Source of the DNA: a virus
Virus record (IMG/VR): IMGVR_UViG_3300031758_009586
Span: 1 to 21,797 of that record
Strand: one strand, 5' to 3'
Length of the DNA stretch: 21,797 bases
In this document: positions 1 through 5,997 of the stretch, piece after piece
How positions within the stretch are numbered: position 1 is the first letter of the stretch
How the letters are laid out: every line of letters starts with the position of its first letter
Notes under the pieces: model-generated
What the model was told of the DNA's origin: nothing
The model's database searches: none
What the model saw: only the letters and a program-made list of their open reading frames with translations
Translations under genes and position numbers: made by a program

Positions 1-29
1 ACAAGAATGCAGAAAACGGAGGTCAATAC

Positions 30-479
30 GTGGAAAAATGTGGCCCAGAATCTCAAGAACTCTCTACAGAATTAGTAAACGAATATAAGCAAATAATTAG
101 AAAAACATTGCATTATTTTTATATTCCTGATTTGTATAAAGAAGATCTTGAAGTAGATTTATTATATGTTCTTTTTAAAGCAGATAAAGATTTTAATGGA
201 GTTGGTTCAATTCATGGTTATAGAAAAACTATGATGGGTTATTATATTAAAAACTTTTTACGGAAGCTAAAAAGAGAAAATGAAATTAAAAAAGTACAAA
301 TTCATGAGAACATTCAAGCAAAAGATATCAAAGATTTTGATTACCTTTCATATGAGGAAAAGCGCCTCTTATTAGATAAGTATGTCTATAAAAATCCTAT
401 GTCATCTTTTTCTAAAAATGAAAAGAAATCTTTAGAATTAGCTTTAGAAAAGGTGAAATATAATGAAAATAACAGTTGA
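30..479 (+). CDS. Putative phage sigma factor-like protein (sigma-70 region 2-like)
   Basis: 149-residue protein read from a GTG start. A strong GGAGG sits seven bases upstream, which supports this start, but the same frame stays open to the window edge, so an upstream start or a 5'-truncated gene cannot be excluded. Residues about 14-86 have the pattern of sigma-70 region 2: a helix around LYKEDLEVDLLYVLFKA, then an aromatic DFNG turn, a GYRKT segment and a helix ending in NFLRKLKRE. The C-terminal part (101-149) is charged and shows no clear region 4 helix-turn-helix. This resembles the compact late sigma factor gp55 of T4, which also lacks a normal region 4. If right, it would direct host RNA polymerase to phage promoters. 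The call rests on pattern recognition by eye; it could simply be an unknown helical protein. It overlaps the next gene by 17 bases. Confidence 0.5.
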   Translation: MEKCGPESQELSTELVNEYKQIIRKTLHYFYIPDLYKEDLEVDLLYVLFKADKDFNGVGSIHGYRKTMMGYYIKNFLRKLKRENEIKKVQIHENIQAKDIKDFDYLSYEEKRLLLDKYVYKNPMSSFSKNEKKSLELALEKVKYNENNS

Positions 480-690
480 AGTATTAGATGACAGTATAAA
501 TTTTGATTTTACAGAAGGTACTGAAGCAGAATACGCAGAGGTCATGGCAGATATTTTTAGTGTAGATTTATTATATTTCTTTATTAATAATAAACAAGAG
601 CAATATCAAAAAACTATTGATTTATTAAAAGAGATAATTAAAAATAGGAAACCAGTTGTAAATCCAAAAAATATTTTTAAAACAGATTAA
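463..690 (+). CDS. Small acidic hypothetical protein
   Basis: 75 residues, function not recognised. The N-terminus (MKITVEVLDDSINFDFTEG) looks like beta strands. The rest is predicted helical, with a YFINNKQEQYQKTIDLLKEII stretch and a short basic tail. The ATG overlaps the end of the sigma-like gene and has AAGGTG about nine bases upstream inside that gene, so the two are probably translationally coupled. The next gene starts one base after its stop. There are no cysteine motifs, membrane segments or catalytic signatures. It appears to belong to the same transcript as its neighbours. Confidence 0.7.
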   Translation: MKITVEVLDDSINFDFTEGTEAEYAEVMADIFSVDLLYFFINNKQEQYQKTIDLLKEIIKNRKPVVNPKNIFKTD

Positions 691-691
691 T

Positions 692-1123
692 ATGACAGAT
701 AAAAAAATAATTTGGCAGCATTTTGCCAATCCGTTTGAAACAAAAATTGAACCAAGACTCGGTTTTATTGACCCTTCAGCCATTGAAAAAGAAATGGATG
801 AATCTGACAATTTAGCTATGTTAGAAGAAGATGAGTTAAATAAAAAAGATTTTTTAGAAGGAATTATTACGCAACATGGAGTTATAGGGATTAATGAATC
901 TTATAATCCTTATGATTTTTGGGTTGGGCACTGTTCTTTTAAAATAACCGATCATATTGAGCATATTATAGAAAACTCAGAAGGCGTAGAATATTTAAAG
1001 GTTCTTTCTCCATACCGATTTAAAATTGCTGTAGCAAGGTACTTTTCACAACATAATTTACGTGGAAAAGTGCTTAAAAACATTGAAATGAGAATTTTCC
1101 AATTTTTAGATTGCGTATCATAA
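692..1123 (+). CDS. Hypothetical protein, soluble, 143 aa
   Basis: 143 residues, not recognised. The first third is acidic (EKEMDESDNLAMLEEDELNKK). The middle has an aromatic segment (NESYNPYDFWVGHCSF). The C-terminal part (SPYRFKIAVARYFSQHNLRG) is basic and helical and could contact nucleic acid or a partner. There is no signal peptide or membrane helix. It starts one base after the previous stop and is the last gene before the 81-base gap that leads the structural-like gene at 1205, so it probably closes the first transcription unit of the window. Confidence 0.7.
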   Translation: MTDKKIIWQHFANPFETKIEPRLGFIDPSAIEKEMDESDNLAMLEEDELNKKDFLEGIITQHGVIGINESYNPYDFWVGHCSFKITDHIEHIIENSEGVEYLKVLSPYRFKIAVARYFSQHNLRGKVLKNIEMRIFQFLDCVS

Positions 1124-1204
1124 CTGGTGGTGTATATACTCTTTATAAGACCGGATTAAAATATTAGGAAATAGGAAAAAGAAAATTCTTATAAGGTTGT
1201 AATA
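1111..1204 (+). promoter_or_regulatory. Leader with possible promoter for the gene at 1205
   Basis: One of the few gaps between genes (1124-1204). It contains TATACT at 1135-1140, a near match to the bacterial -10 box, with a weak TTGCGT 18 bases upstream inside the preceding gene. It also holds two copies of TTATAAG, at 1143-1149 and 1189-1195. The second lies just before the AAGG ribosome binding site of the gene at 1205. A phage-specific promoter read by an alternative sigma factor is equally possible. The evidence is only motif-level. Confidence 0.25.
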
Positions 1205-1639
1205 ATGCGTACTGTAGTTAATCGTTTGGCTTCAAATCCATCATATTTTAAATTATCTGATGGTACTGCTGTAAGTACTCCTACTGAAATTGTAGTTGAC
1301 GGCGGTGTTTATATGGGCGGTCCTTCTGGAGATAAACTAAGTGGTATATCTTTAGGTGGAACTTACTATGATTTAGTTGATACTGGTAATTATCCAGATG
1401 TAATGTTTAAAGGTTTGCCAGGAATACCATATTCTTCATATGGTGGCGATGCTATTCATTACTTTAATTCTGACTACGCTGATGGCGTTGGTCCTGCTAT
1501 ACGAGAAGGTTATTGGAATCCAGTTGAAGGCGCTTGGACTACTTCACCAAGTGGTGATATAACCACCTTTGCTGCTGATACTACTAACTTTATTGTATTC
1601 ACTTACGGTGCTCCGAATCCAGATTCAAGCACTATCTAG
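1205..1639 (+). CDS. Putative virion structural or decoration protein, Gly/Ser/Thr-rich
   Basis: 144 residues, function inferred from composition. The protein is rich in Gly, Ser, Thr, Tyr and Asp and has almost no lysine, in contrast to the Lys/Glu/Ile-rich proteins around it. It reads as short beta strands joined by glycine turns (for example DGGVYMGGPSGDKLSG and SYGGDAIHYFNSDYADG), as is typical of phage capsid decoration, tail or fibre-type proteins. AAGG lies eight bases before the ATG. The gene is isolated: an 81-base leader precedes it and a strong intrinsic terminator follows, so it is probably expressed alone and strongly, perhaps late. No catalytic motif, signal peptide or membrane helix was found. 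A structural role is inference. Confidence 0.6.
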   Translation: MRTVVNRLASNPSYFKLSDGTAVSTPTEIVVDGGVYMGGPSGDKLSGISLGGTYYDLVDTGNYPDVMFKGLPGIPYSSYGGDAIHYFNSDYADGVGPAIREGYWNPVEGAWTTSPSGDITTFAADTTNFIVFTYGAPNPDSSTI

Positions 1640-1667
1640 TTCACCGCCGTAAACACGGCTTTATACT
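1640..1667 (+). promoter_or_regulatory. Possible promoter embedded before the terminator
   Basis: TTCACC (1640-1645), a 16-base spacer and TATACT (1662-1667) resemble a sigma-70-type promoter, with four and five of six consensus bases. Transcription would begin near 1674, inside the 5' arm of the terminator hairpin. Such a transcript would lack the complete stem and escape termination. Only 19 bases separate the terminator from the next gene, leaving no room for a promoter downstream. This is an inference. A small GCCGT/ACGGC hairpin (1646-1659) lies in the same stretch. Confidence 0.2.
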
Positions 1668-1701
1668 ACCGCTCTAAAATAAAATTTAGGGCGGTTTTTT
1701 T
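1668..1701 (+). terminator. Rho-independent terminator
   Basis: An 11-bp stem pairs ACCGCTCTAAA (1668-1678) with TTTAGGGCGGT (1685-1695), with one G-T wobble and a six-base ATAAAA loop. The stem is followed by an uninterrupted T run to 1701. It lies 28 bases after the stop codon of the structural-like gene and is the clearest intrinsic terminator in the window. Confidence 0.9.
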
Positions 1702-1720
1702 ATACAAAAAAGGAATAAAA

Positions 1721-1912
1721 ATGTTTGAAATAGTACTTCTAGAAAGATATAAAGACGGAAAACCAACCGGAAAGAAAATATCAAAACAGTCAGATAAAGG
1801 TATAGATTTATGGTATTTTATGCATAAAAATATGCCTAAAAGTATACAAGAAAAAAATGGTTTAGATAAAAACGATTTTAAGAAAGATAAAAAAGAAAAG
1901 AGAGAAGAATAA
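1721..1912 (+). CDS. Small basic hypothetical protein upstream of nrdB
   Basis: 63 residues, very rich in lysine, not recognised. The N-terminal part could form two beta strands (MFEIVLLERYKDGKPTGKKI). The C-terminal third is a charged helix ending KKDKKEKREE. AAGGA sits six to seven bases upstream of the ATG, so translation should be efficient. Its stop overlaps the nrdB start as TAATG, placing it at the head of the ribonucleotide reductase operon. No enzyme motif is visible. Confidence 0.7.
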   Translation: MFEIVLLERYKDGKPTGKKISKQSDKGIDLWYFMHKNMPKSIQEKNGLDKNDFKKDKKEKREE

Positions 1913-2892
1913 TGGGTGTTTATGATAAAAGAAAGGCTTTTAAACCTTATGAATATCCAGAAGTTTTAGAATTTAGAGAAGCTATTAAACATTCTAGATG
2001 GGATGTAGAAGAGTTTAATTTAGAAGCAGACGCTTTTGAATTCAATCATAAACTGAGTCAAAGCGAACAAGAGCTAATTAAACGCGCACTTCTCGCAATA
2101 TCTCAAATAGAAATTGCGGTAAAAACTTTTTGGGCAAAACTTGGTGAACATTTACCTAAACCTGAATTTAATTCAGTTGGTATTACATTTGCTGAGAATG
2201 AAATAGTGCATGCCGAAGCGTATTCTAAATTATTAGAAGTGTTAGGTTTTAATAATGAATTCGACCAACTTTTAACTAATCCAGTTATTGGTGGGCGCGT
2301 TGATTATTTAACTAAATATTTAAAGAATGAAGCAGATTCAGTCAAAGAAGCATATACTCTTAATTTAACTCTCTTTTCTCTATTTATAGAAAACGTATCT
2401 CTATTTTCTCAATTTGCAATTATTAAATCTTTTTTGCAAAATAAGAATTATTTAAAAGAAGTAGATACAATAGTTGAAGCGACCATGAAAGAAGAAACTA
2501 TTCATGGTAAATTTGGAGTCTATCTTATCAATCTTATTAAAAAAGAATATCCTAAATGGTTTAATGAAGATTTTTATGAAAAGATAGAGAAAGCCTGTAA
2601 GAAAGCTTTTAATGCAGAAATGAAAATTATAGATTGGATGTTTGAAGCTGGAGAAGTAGACTCCGTTTCAAAAGAAGCTATAATTGAATTTATTAAACAT
2701 AGATTTAATTCCTCTCTTAAAGATATCGGAGCTAAAGAAATTTTTGAGATTGACGATAAAAAGTTAAGCTCATTGTATTGGATGGTTGAAGCAATTTATG
2801 CTTATACTAGAAATGATTTCTTCTGTACTCAGAGCACAAACTACACAAAATTTAACAAATCAGTAACAATTAACGATTTATTTGATGACTAA
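1912..2892 (+). CDS. nrdB: Ribonucleotide reductase class I, small (beta) subunit
   Basis: 326 residues, full length for NrdB/NrdF. It houses the metal-radical cofactor that starts reduction of ribonucleotides to deoxyribonucleotides with NrdA. The ferritin-like helices carry the expected ligands: E97-x-x-H100 with the radical tyrosine Y104 in the ENEIVHAEAY motif, E160, and E195-x-x-H198 in EETIHGK. By eye the first ligand position appears to be Glu (E67 in AISQIEIAVKTFW) rather than the Asp of E. coli NrdB. Since Y104 is retained, a tyrosyl radical is still expected. The C-terminus (FDD) is the usual acidic tail that docks on NrdA. The gene begins by TAATG overlap with the small gene before it and ends by TAATG overlap with nrdA, so the two subunits are translationally coupled. 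Confidence 0.95.
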   Translation: MGVYDKRKAFKPYEYPEVLEFREAIKHSRWDVEEFNLEADAFEFNHKLSQSEQELIKRALLAISQIEIAVKTFWAKLGEHLPKPEFNSVGITFAENEIVHAEAYSKLLEVLGFNNEFDQLLTNPVIGGRVDYLTKYLKNEADSVKEAYTLNLTLFSLFIENVSLFSQFAIIKSFLQNKNYLKEVDTIVEATMKEETIHGKFGVYLINLIKKEYPKWFNEDFYEKIEKACKKAFNAEMKIIDWMFEAGEVDSVSKEAIIEFIKHRFNSSLKDIGAKEIFEIDDKKLSSLYWMVEAIYAYTRNDFFCTQSTNYTKFNKSVTINDLFDD

Positions 2893-4535
2893 TGGCAAAA
2901 TTTGATTGGTATAACGACACCTCTAAAGAATTTCTCGATAGAGGTTATTTAAATAATAAGACTATTTATCAAAGAATCGATGATATAGCTAATACTGTAT
3001 ATCACGTTTACAATGATACCGAAGTTAGAGACAAAGTTAAAGAATATATTGAACTTGGTTATTATGTATTACCAAGCCCAGTATGGTCTAATGTAGGTAC
3101 AGGTAAAGCTGCAGGCATTAGTTGCTTTAATTCATATATAGAAGATAGTGTTAAATCTATTCTACATACAGCCGCAGAGGTTGGTATGTTATGTAAAATA
3201 GGTGGTGGAACATCTGCGTATTTTGGTAATATCCGTCCAGCTGGTAGTAACATATCCGTTGGCGGAACTACTTATGGCAGTGTCCATTTTATGAAAATCT
3301 TTGATGTAATTAAGAATACTATAAGCCAAGGTTCAACTAGAAGAGGTGAGTTTGCAGCTTATCTAGATATATCTCATGGAGACATAGAAGAATTTTTAAG
3401 AATTAATCAAGAAGGACATCCTCTCCAAAGATTTCCTTTTGGAGTATGCGTATCTGATGAATGGCTAGAGAGCATGAAAAATGGAGATGCTCATAAGAGA
3501 AAAATATGGGCGTCTTTATTAGAAGCGCGAGGTAAGACCGGCTTCCCTTATATTATGTTTTCAGATACAGTAAATAATAATACTGTAGATGTGTATAAAG
3601 ATAAAGGAATGAGAATATATTCATCTAATATGTGTTCTGAAATTTTATTACCAACTAATTCCGAAGAGACGTTTGTCTGTGATTTAATTGGTATGAATTT
3701 AACTAAATATGATGAGTGGAAAAATACCGATGCCGTAAGAATTGCCACTTATATTGCAGATGCAGTTTTAGAAGAATTTATTGAACTTTATGAAAATGAA
3801 GACTTGATTAAAAGATCAATTAACTTTGCAAAAAGACATAGGGCGCTTGGTATAGGCGCAAGTGGATATCATTCATTACTTCAAAGTAAAATGATTGCGT
3901 TTGAGAGTATGGAGGCTAAATTTTTAAATTTAGAAATGTTTAAGCATATACAAACAAATGCGTGGAAAGCCTCGAAAGAACTCGCTGAAAGATACGGTGC
4001 GCCAGAACTCCTGCGAGATTATGGCCGACGCAATACTACTCTTACCGCTATTGCTCCAAATACTTCTTCTTCTATGATTATGGGACAACATTCTCAATCA
4101 ATAGAACCTTATACGGCAAATTATTATATTAAAAAATCTGCCAAAAAGAAGTTAAGTGTAAAAAATCCATACTTAGAAAAAGTATTAGATGCTAAAAATC
4201 ATAATACTATGGATGTGTGGGAATCTATATTAATTAAGGGTGGCAGCGTACAACATTTACCATTTTTATCAGAGCAAGAGAAAAAGATTTTTAGAACTTT
4301 TGGAGAAATATCTCAAAAAGAGATATTGATACAAGCCAGTCAAAGACAACAATATGTTGACCAAGGGCAGTCTTTAAATCTTATGATTCATCCAAATACT
4401 TCAATTAAAGATATTAACAAGTTAATGTTGGAAGCTCATGAAATGGGGATTAAAACTTTATATTATCAATTAAGTACTAATGCGGCCCAAGAATTTATTA
4501 GAGATATATTATCTTGTGATAATTGCGCTGGATAG
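2892..4535 (+). CDS. nrdA: Ribonucleotide reductase class I, large (alpha) subunit, short form
   Basis: 547 residues, against about 750 for E. coli NrdA. The catalytic parts are all visible: C78 (ISCFNSY) and C263 (TFVCDLIGMNL) as the redox pair, the N246-x-C248-x-E250 active-site loop (SSNMCSEI), the radical-transfer pair Y524-Y525 (LYYQLS) and a C-terminal C542-x-x-C545 for re-reduction. The allosteric specificity region GGTSAYFGNIRPAGS and the SQGSTRRG motif are present. About 150 residues are missing at the N-terminus relative to E. coli, removing the ATP cone that senses dATP. Overall activity may therefore escape dATP feedback, which would suit a phage. It is translated from a TAATG overlap with nrdB. 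Together they supply dNDPs for phage DNA synthesis. Confidence 0.95.
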   Translation: MAKFDWYNDTSKEFLDRGYLNNKTIYQRIDDIANTVYHVYNDTEVRDKVKEYIELGYYVLPSPVWSNVGTGKAAGISCFNSYIEDSVKSILHTAAEVGMLCKIGGGTSAYFGNIRPAGSNISVGGTTYGSVHFMKIFDVIKNTISQGSTRRGEFAAYLDISHGDIEEFLRINQEGHPLQRFPFGVCVSDEWLESMKNGDAHKRKIWASLLEARGKTGFPYIMFSDTVNNNTVDVYKDKGMRIYSSNMCSEILLPTNSEETFVCDLIGMNLTKYDEWKNTDAVRIATYIADAVLEEFIELYENEDLIKRSINFAKRHRALGIGASGYHSLLQSKMIAFESMEAKFLNLEMFKHIQTNAWKASKELAERYGAPELLRDYGRRNTTLTAIAPNTSSSMIMGQHSQSIEPYTANYYIKKSAKKKLSVKNPYLEKVLDAKNHNTMDVWESILIKGGSVQHLPFLSEQEKKIFRTFGEISQKEILIQASQRQQYVDQGQSLNLMIHPNTSIKDINKLMLEAHEMGIKTLYYQLSTNAAQEFIRDILSCDNCAG

Positions 4536-4542
4536 GAGTTAT

Positions 4543-4758
4543 ATGCCAATACCAAAAAGAGAAAAAAGCGAAAAAGTCAAAAAATTCATAAGTAGATGTA
4601 TGGATGACTCTGTAATGAAAGAAGAATATCCAGATATTAAACAAAGATTTGCAATTTGTAAATCAAACGCTCAAATAGAAAATAATCTTGCTAGTGAAAT
4701 AGAAGATAATTTAGAATTAAATAATATTGAAAAGGAATATTTCAATGGACAAAGTTAA
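4543..4758 (+). CDS. Small conserved phage protein with RCM..EYPD.KQR.A.C motif
   Basis: 71 residues. The start was chosen at the ATG preceded by AGGAG; an in-frame upstream extension would run into nrdA. The sequence has a pattern I recognise as recurring in short phage proteins: a proline-rich beginning (MPIPKREKSE), then FISRCMDDSVMKEEYPDIKQRFAICKS. That region often appears in small proteins, or within head-associated proteins, of unknown function. The tail is acidic and helical. Two cysteines (in SRCM and AICKS) are conserved features of that pattern. The last 14 bases overlap the next gene. No enzymatic role can be assigned. Confidence 0.75.
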   Translation: MPIPKREKSEKVKKFISRCMDDSVMKEEYPDIKQRFAICKSNAQIENNLASEIEDNLELNNIEKEYFNGQS

Positions 4759-5170
4759 TGCAGAAAGAGCGTATTCTTGGGAATGTCTAGGGTGCGGCGA
4801 GCAACACTTTTTTAAAGTTGATTTTGATAGTAATATAGATAATCCTAATGCTGAAAAACATATTAGAGACTATCTTGAATTAGAAGAGTGGCAAGACATT
4901 CCAGAAAATCATGGATTAGAAGTCGCCCGTCTACCTACTGAAGTAATATGCAATAGTTGTGGAATGGCTTTTGCTATTTATTACGATGATGCATATTATG
5001 AAGATGAAGATGAGGATGAGGATGGATCAGATGATAACGATCAATTTATCGATGAAGATGAAGATGATATTTTGGACACCTCGTACGATATTACAAGATC
5101 ATCACAGGAAGATCTTTTATTTGAAGATGATGATGATAACGAGTTCGGAGAATATGAGGATGAGTCATGA
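4745..5170 (+). CDS. Zinc-ribbon protein with long acidic tail
   Basis: 141 residues from the ATG with AGGA eight bases upstream; a further in-frame ATG 18 bases earlier is less well placed. Two CxxC knuckles, C14/C17 (WECLGCGEQ) and C69/C72 (ICNSCGMAF), form a likely zinc ribbon enclosing an HIRDYLELEEW helix. Residues 81-141 are an extremely acidic, low-complexity tail dominated by Asp and Glu, encoded by GAT/GAA/GAG repeats. Acidic tails of this kind occur in DNA mimics and in proteins that bind basic partners, but the function here is unknown. Its stop overlaps the next start as ATGA. The repeat-rich tail may vary in length between relatives. Confidence 0.8.
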   Translation: MDKVNAERAYSWECLGCGEQHFFKVDFDSNIDNPNAEKHIRDYLELEEWQDIPENHGLEVARLPTEVICNSCGMAFAIYYDDAYYEDEDEDEDGSDDNDQFIDEDEDDILDTSYDITRSSQEDLLFEDDDDNEFGEYEDES

Positions 5171-5745
5171 ATTTGTCAATTAAACTTGATATGGATGGCG
5201 TAATAGCCGATTTCATTGGCGGCGTATTTAAAATCATGAAAGAAAGAAAAATGATTAAAGATACTGTCACTAAAGAAATGTGGACTGAATTTAATGCACA
5301 CGGCAATTTAGGTATTACAGATTTTCAATGGCAAACATTATTTAAAGAAATATCTTACGATTCTTTCTTTTGGTCGAAATTAGATAAAGAACCTCATTTT
5401 GATGATTTAATTAAAATAGTAAATGATTTTGATATAGATTATGAAATAGTAACAGATGCACCGTCTATATACGCTTCTCATGGCAAACAAGTATGGTTAA
5501 GGAATCATGGTATATATAATAACATGCATACTGAAAAAAATAAATATAAACATGCTTCGCCACACGCCGTGTTAATAGATGATAAACCACTTAATTGTGA
5601 TTTATTTATTAAATATGGTGGAAAAGCAATATTATATGCCCAACCATGGAATGCAACATATAAAGGATTGGCCCCAAGATTAAGTGTAGATAATAAAGAA
5701 GAATTTATAAATATATTGCAAGGATATGAACTTGCAGCAAAATAA
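5167..5745 (+). CDS. 5'(3')-deoxyribonucleotidase, HAD superfamily
   Basis: 192 residues, the usual length for the small NT5C-type phosphatases. HAD motif I is LDMDGVIADF, with nucleophile D8 and general acid D10. Motif II is the TD in YEIVTDAPS, and motif IV is LIDDKPLNCD. A lysine for motif III is available in the intervening KNKYKH segment. It should remove the 5'-phosphate from deoxynucleoside monophosphates in the cytoplasm. Phages such as T5 use a dNMP phosphatase while degrading host DNA; here it shares a cluster with RNR, and a dNMP kinase lies 8 kb downstream. The start overlaps the previous stop as ATGA. Substrate preference cannot be read from sequence. Confidence 0.85.
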   Translation: MNLSIKLDMDGVIADFIGGVFKIMKERKMIKDTVTKEMWTEFNAHGNLGITDFQWQTLFKEISYDSFFWSKLDKEPHFDDLIKIVNDFDIDYEIVTDAPSIYASHGKQVWLRNHGIYNNMHTEKNKYKHASPHAVLIDDKPLNCDLFIKYGGKAILYAQPWNATYKGLAPRLSVDNKEEFINILQGYELAAK

Positions 5746-5923
5746 TTTAAAATATAAACTAGTCTATATATGGTATATCTAAGTAATAATAATTGTATAT
5801 TAAATAATATAAATAGTAAATTTACACTTATGTATGAAAGAACGCCCAAAAATTATATAGATGCGATTAGATTCTTTTTTATGTTAGAGCAATGTTTAGA
5901 TTATGAAATGGATTCGTTCGAAG
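5746..5923 (+). other. AT-rich gap before the ligase gene
   Basis: The longest stretch without a confident gene (about 178 bases). The first 84 bases (5746-5829) are nearly pure A/T with many TATA-like words (for example TATAAACTAGTCTATATATGG) and stops in several frames. This is a plausible place for a promoter, but I see no convincing -35/-10 pair, hairpin or terminator. The remainder overlaps a short possible reading frame described separately. Confidence 0.4.
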
Positions 5924-5997
5924 ATGAAATTCCCAAAACTATACAAAAAGACAGCGACAGGTGCGACCCAAACTTGGGAAATAGAGGTTCTAGATAA
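5830..5997 (+). CDS. Doubtful 55-aa reading frame overlapping the ligase start
   Basis: A frame beginning MYERTPKNYIDAIRFFFMLEQ reads like protein for its first 30 or so residues (hydrophobic helix, then acidic DYEMDSFEDE). It then continues out of frame through the first 74 bases of the ligase gene, where its composition looks like a shadow. No Shine-Dalgarno sequence precedes the ATG. It may be a real small protein whose translation carries ribosomes to the poorly initiated ligase gene, a decayed gene, or noise. No function is suggested. Confidence 0.25.
   Translation: MYERTPKNYIDAIRFFFMLEQCLDYEMDSFEDEIPKTIQKDSDRCDPNLGNRGSR

Noticed and set aside
4995-5075. Apparent GAT/GAA microsatellite
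   Set aside because: Explained as coding sequence for the Asp/Glu tail of the zinc-ribbon protein; kept only as a remark on possible length variation.
4959-5183. 74-residue plus-strand frame rich in Met and Lys
   Set aside because: Out-of-frame reading of the GAT/GAA repeats of the acidic-tail protein; composition is an artefact of the repeat.
5505-5849. 114-residue open frame on the minus strand
   Set aside because: Antisense to the well-supported deoxyribonucleotidase gene, with hydrophobic shadow-like composition and no ribosome site.
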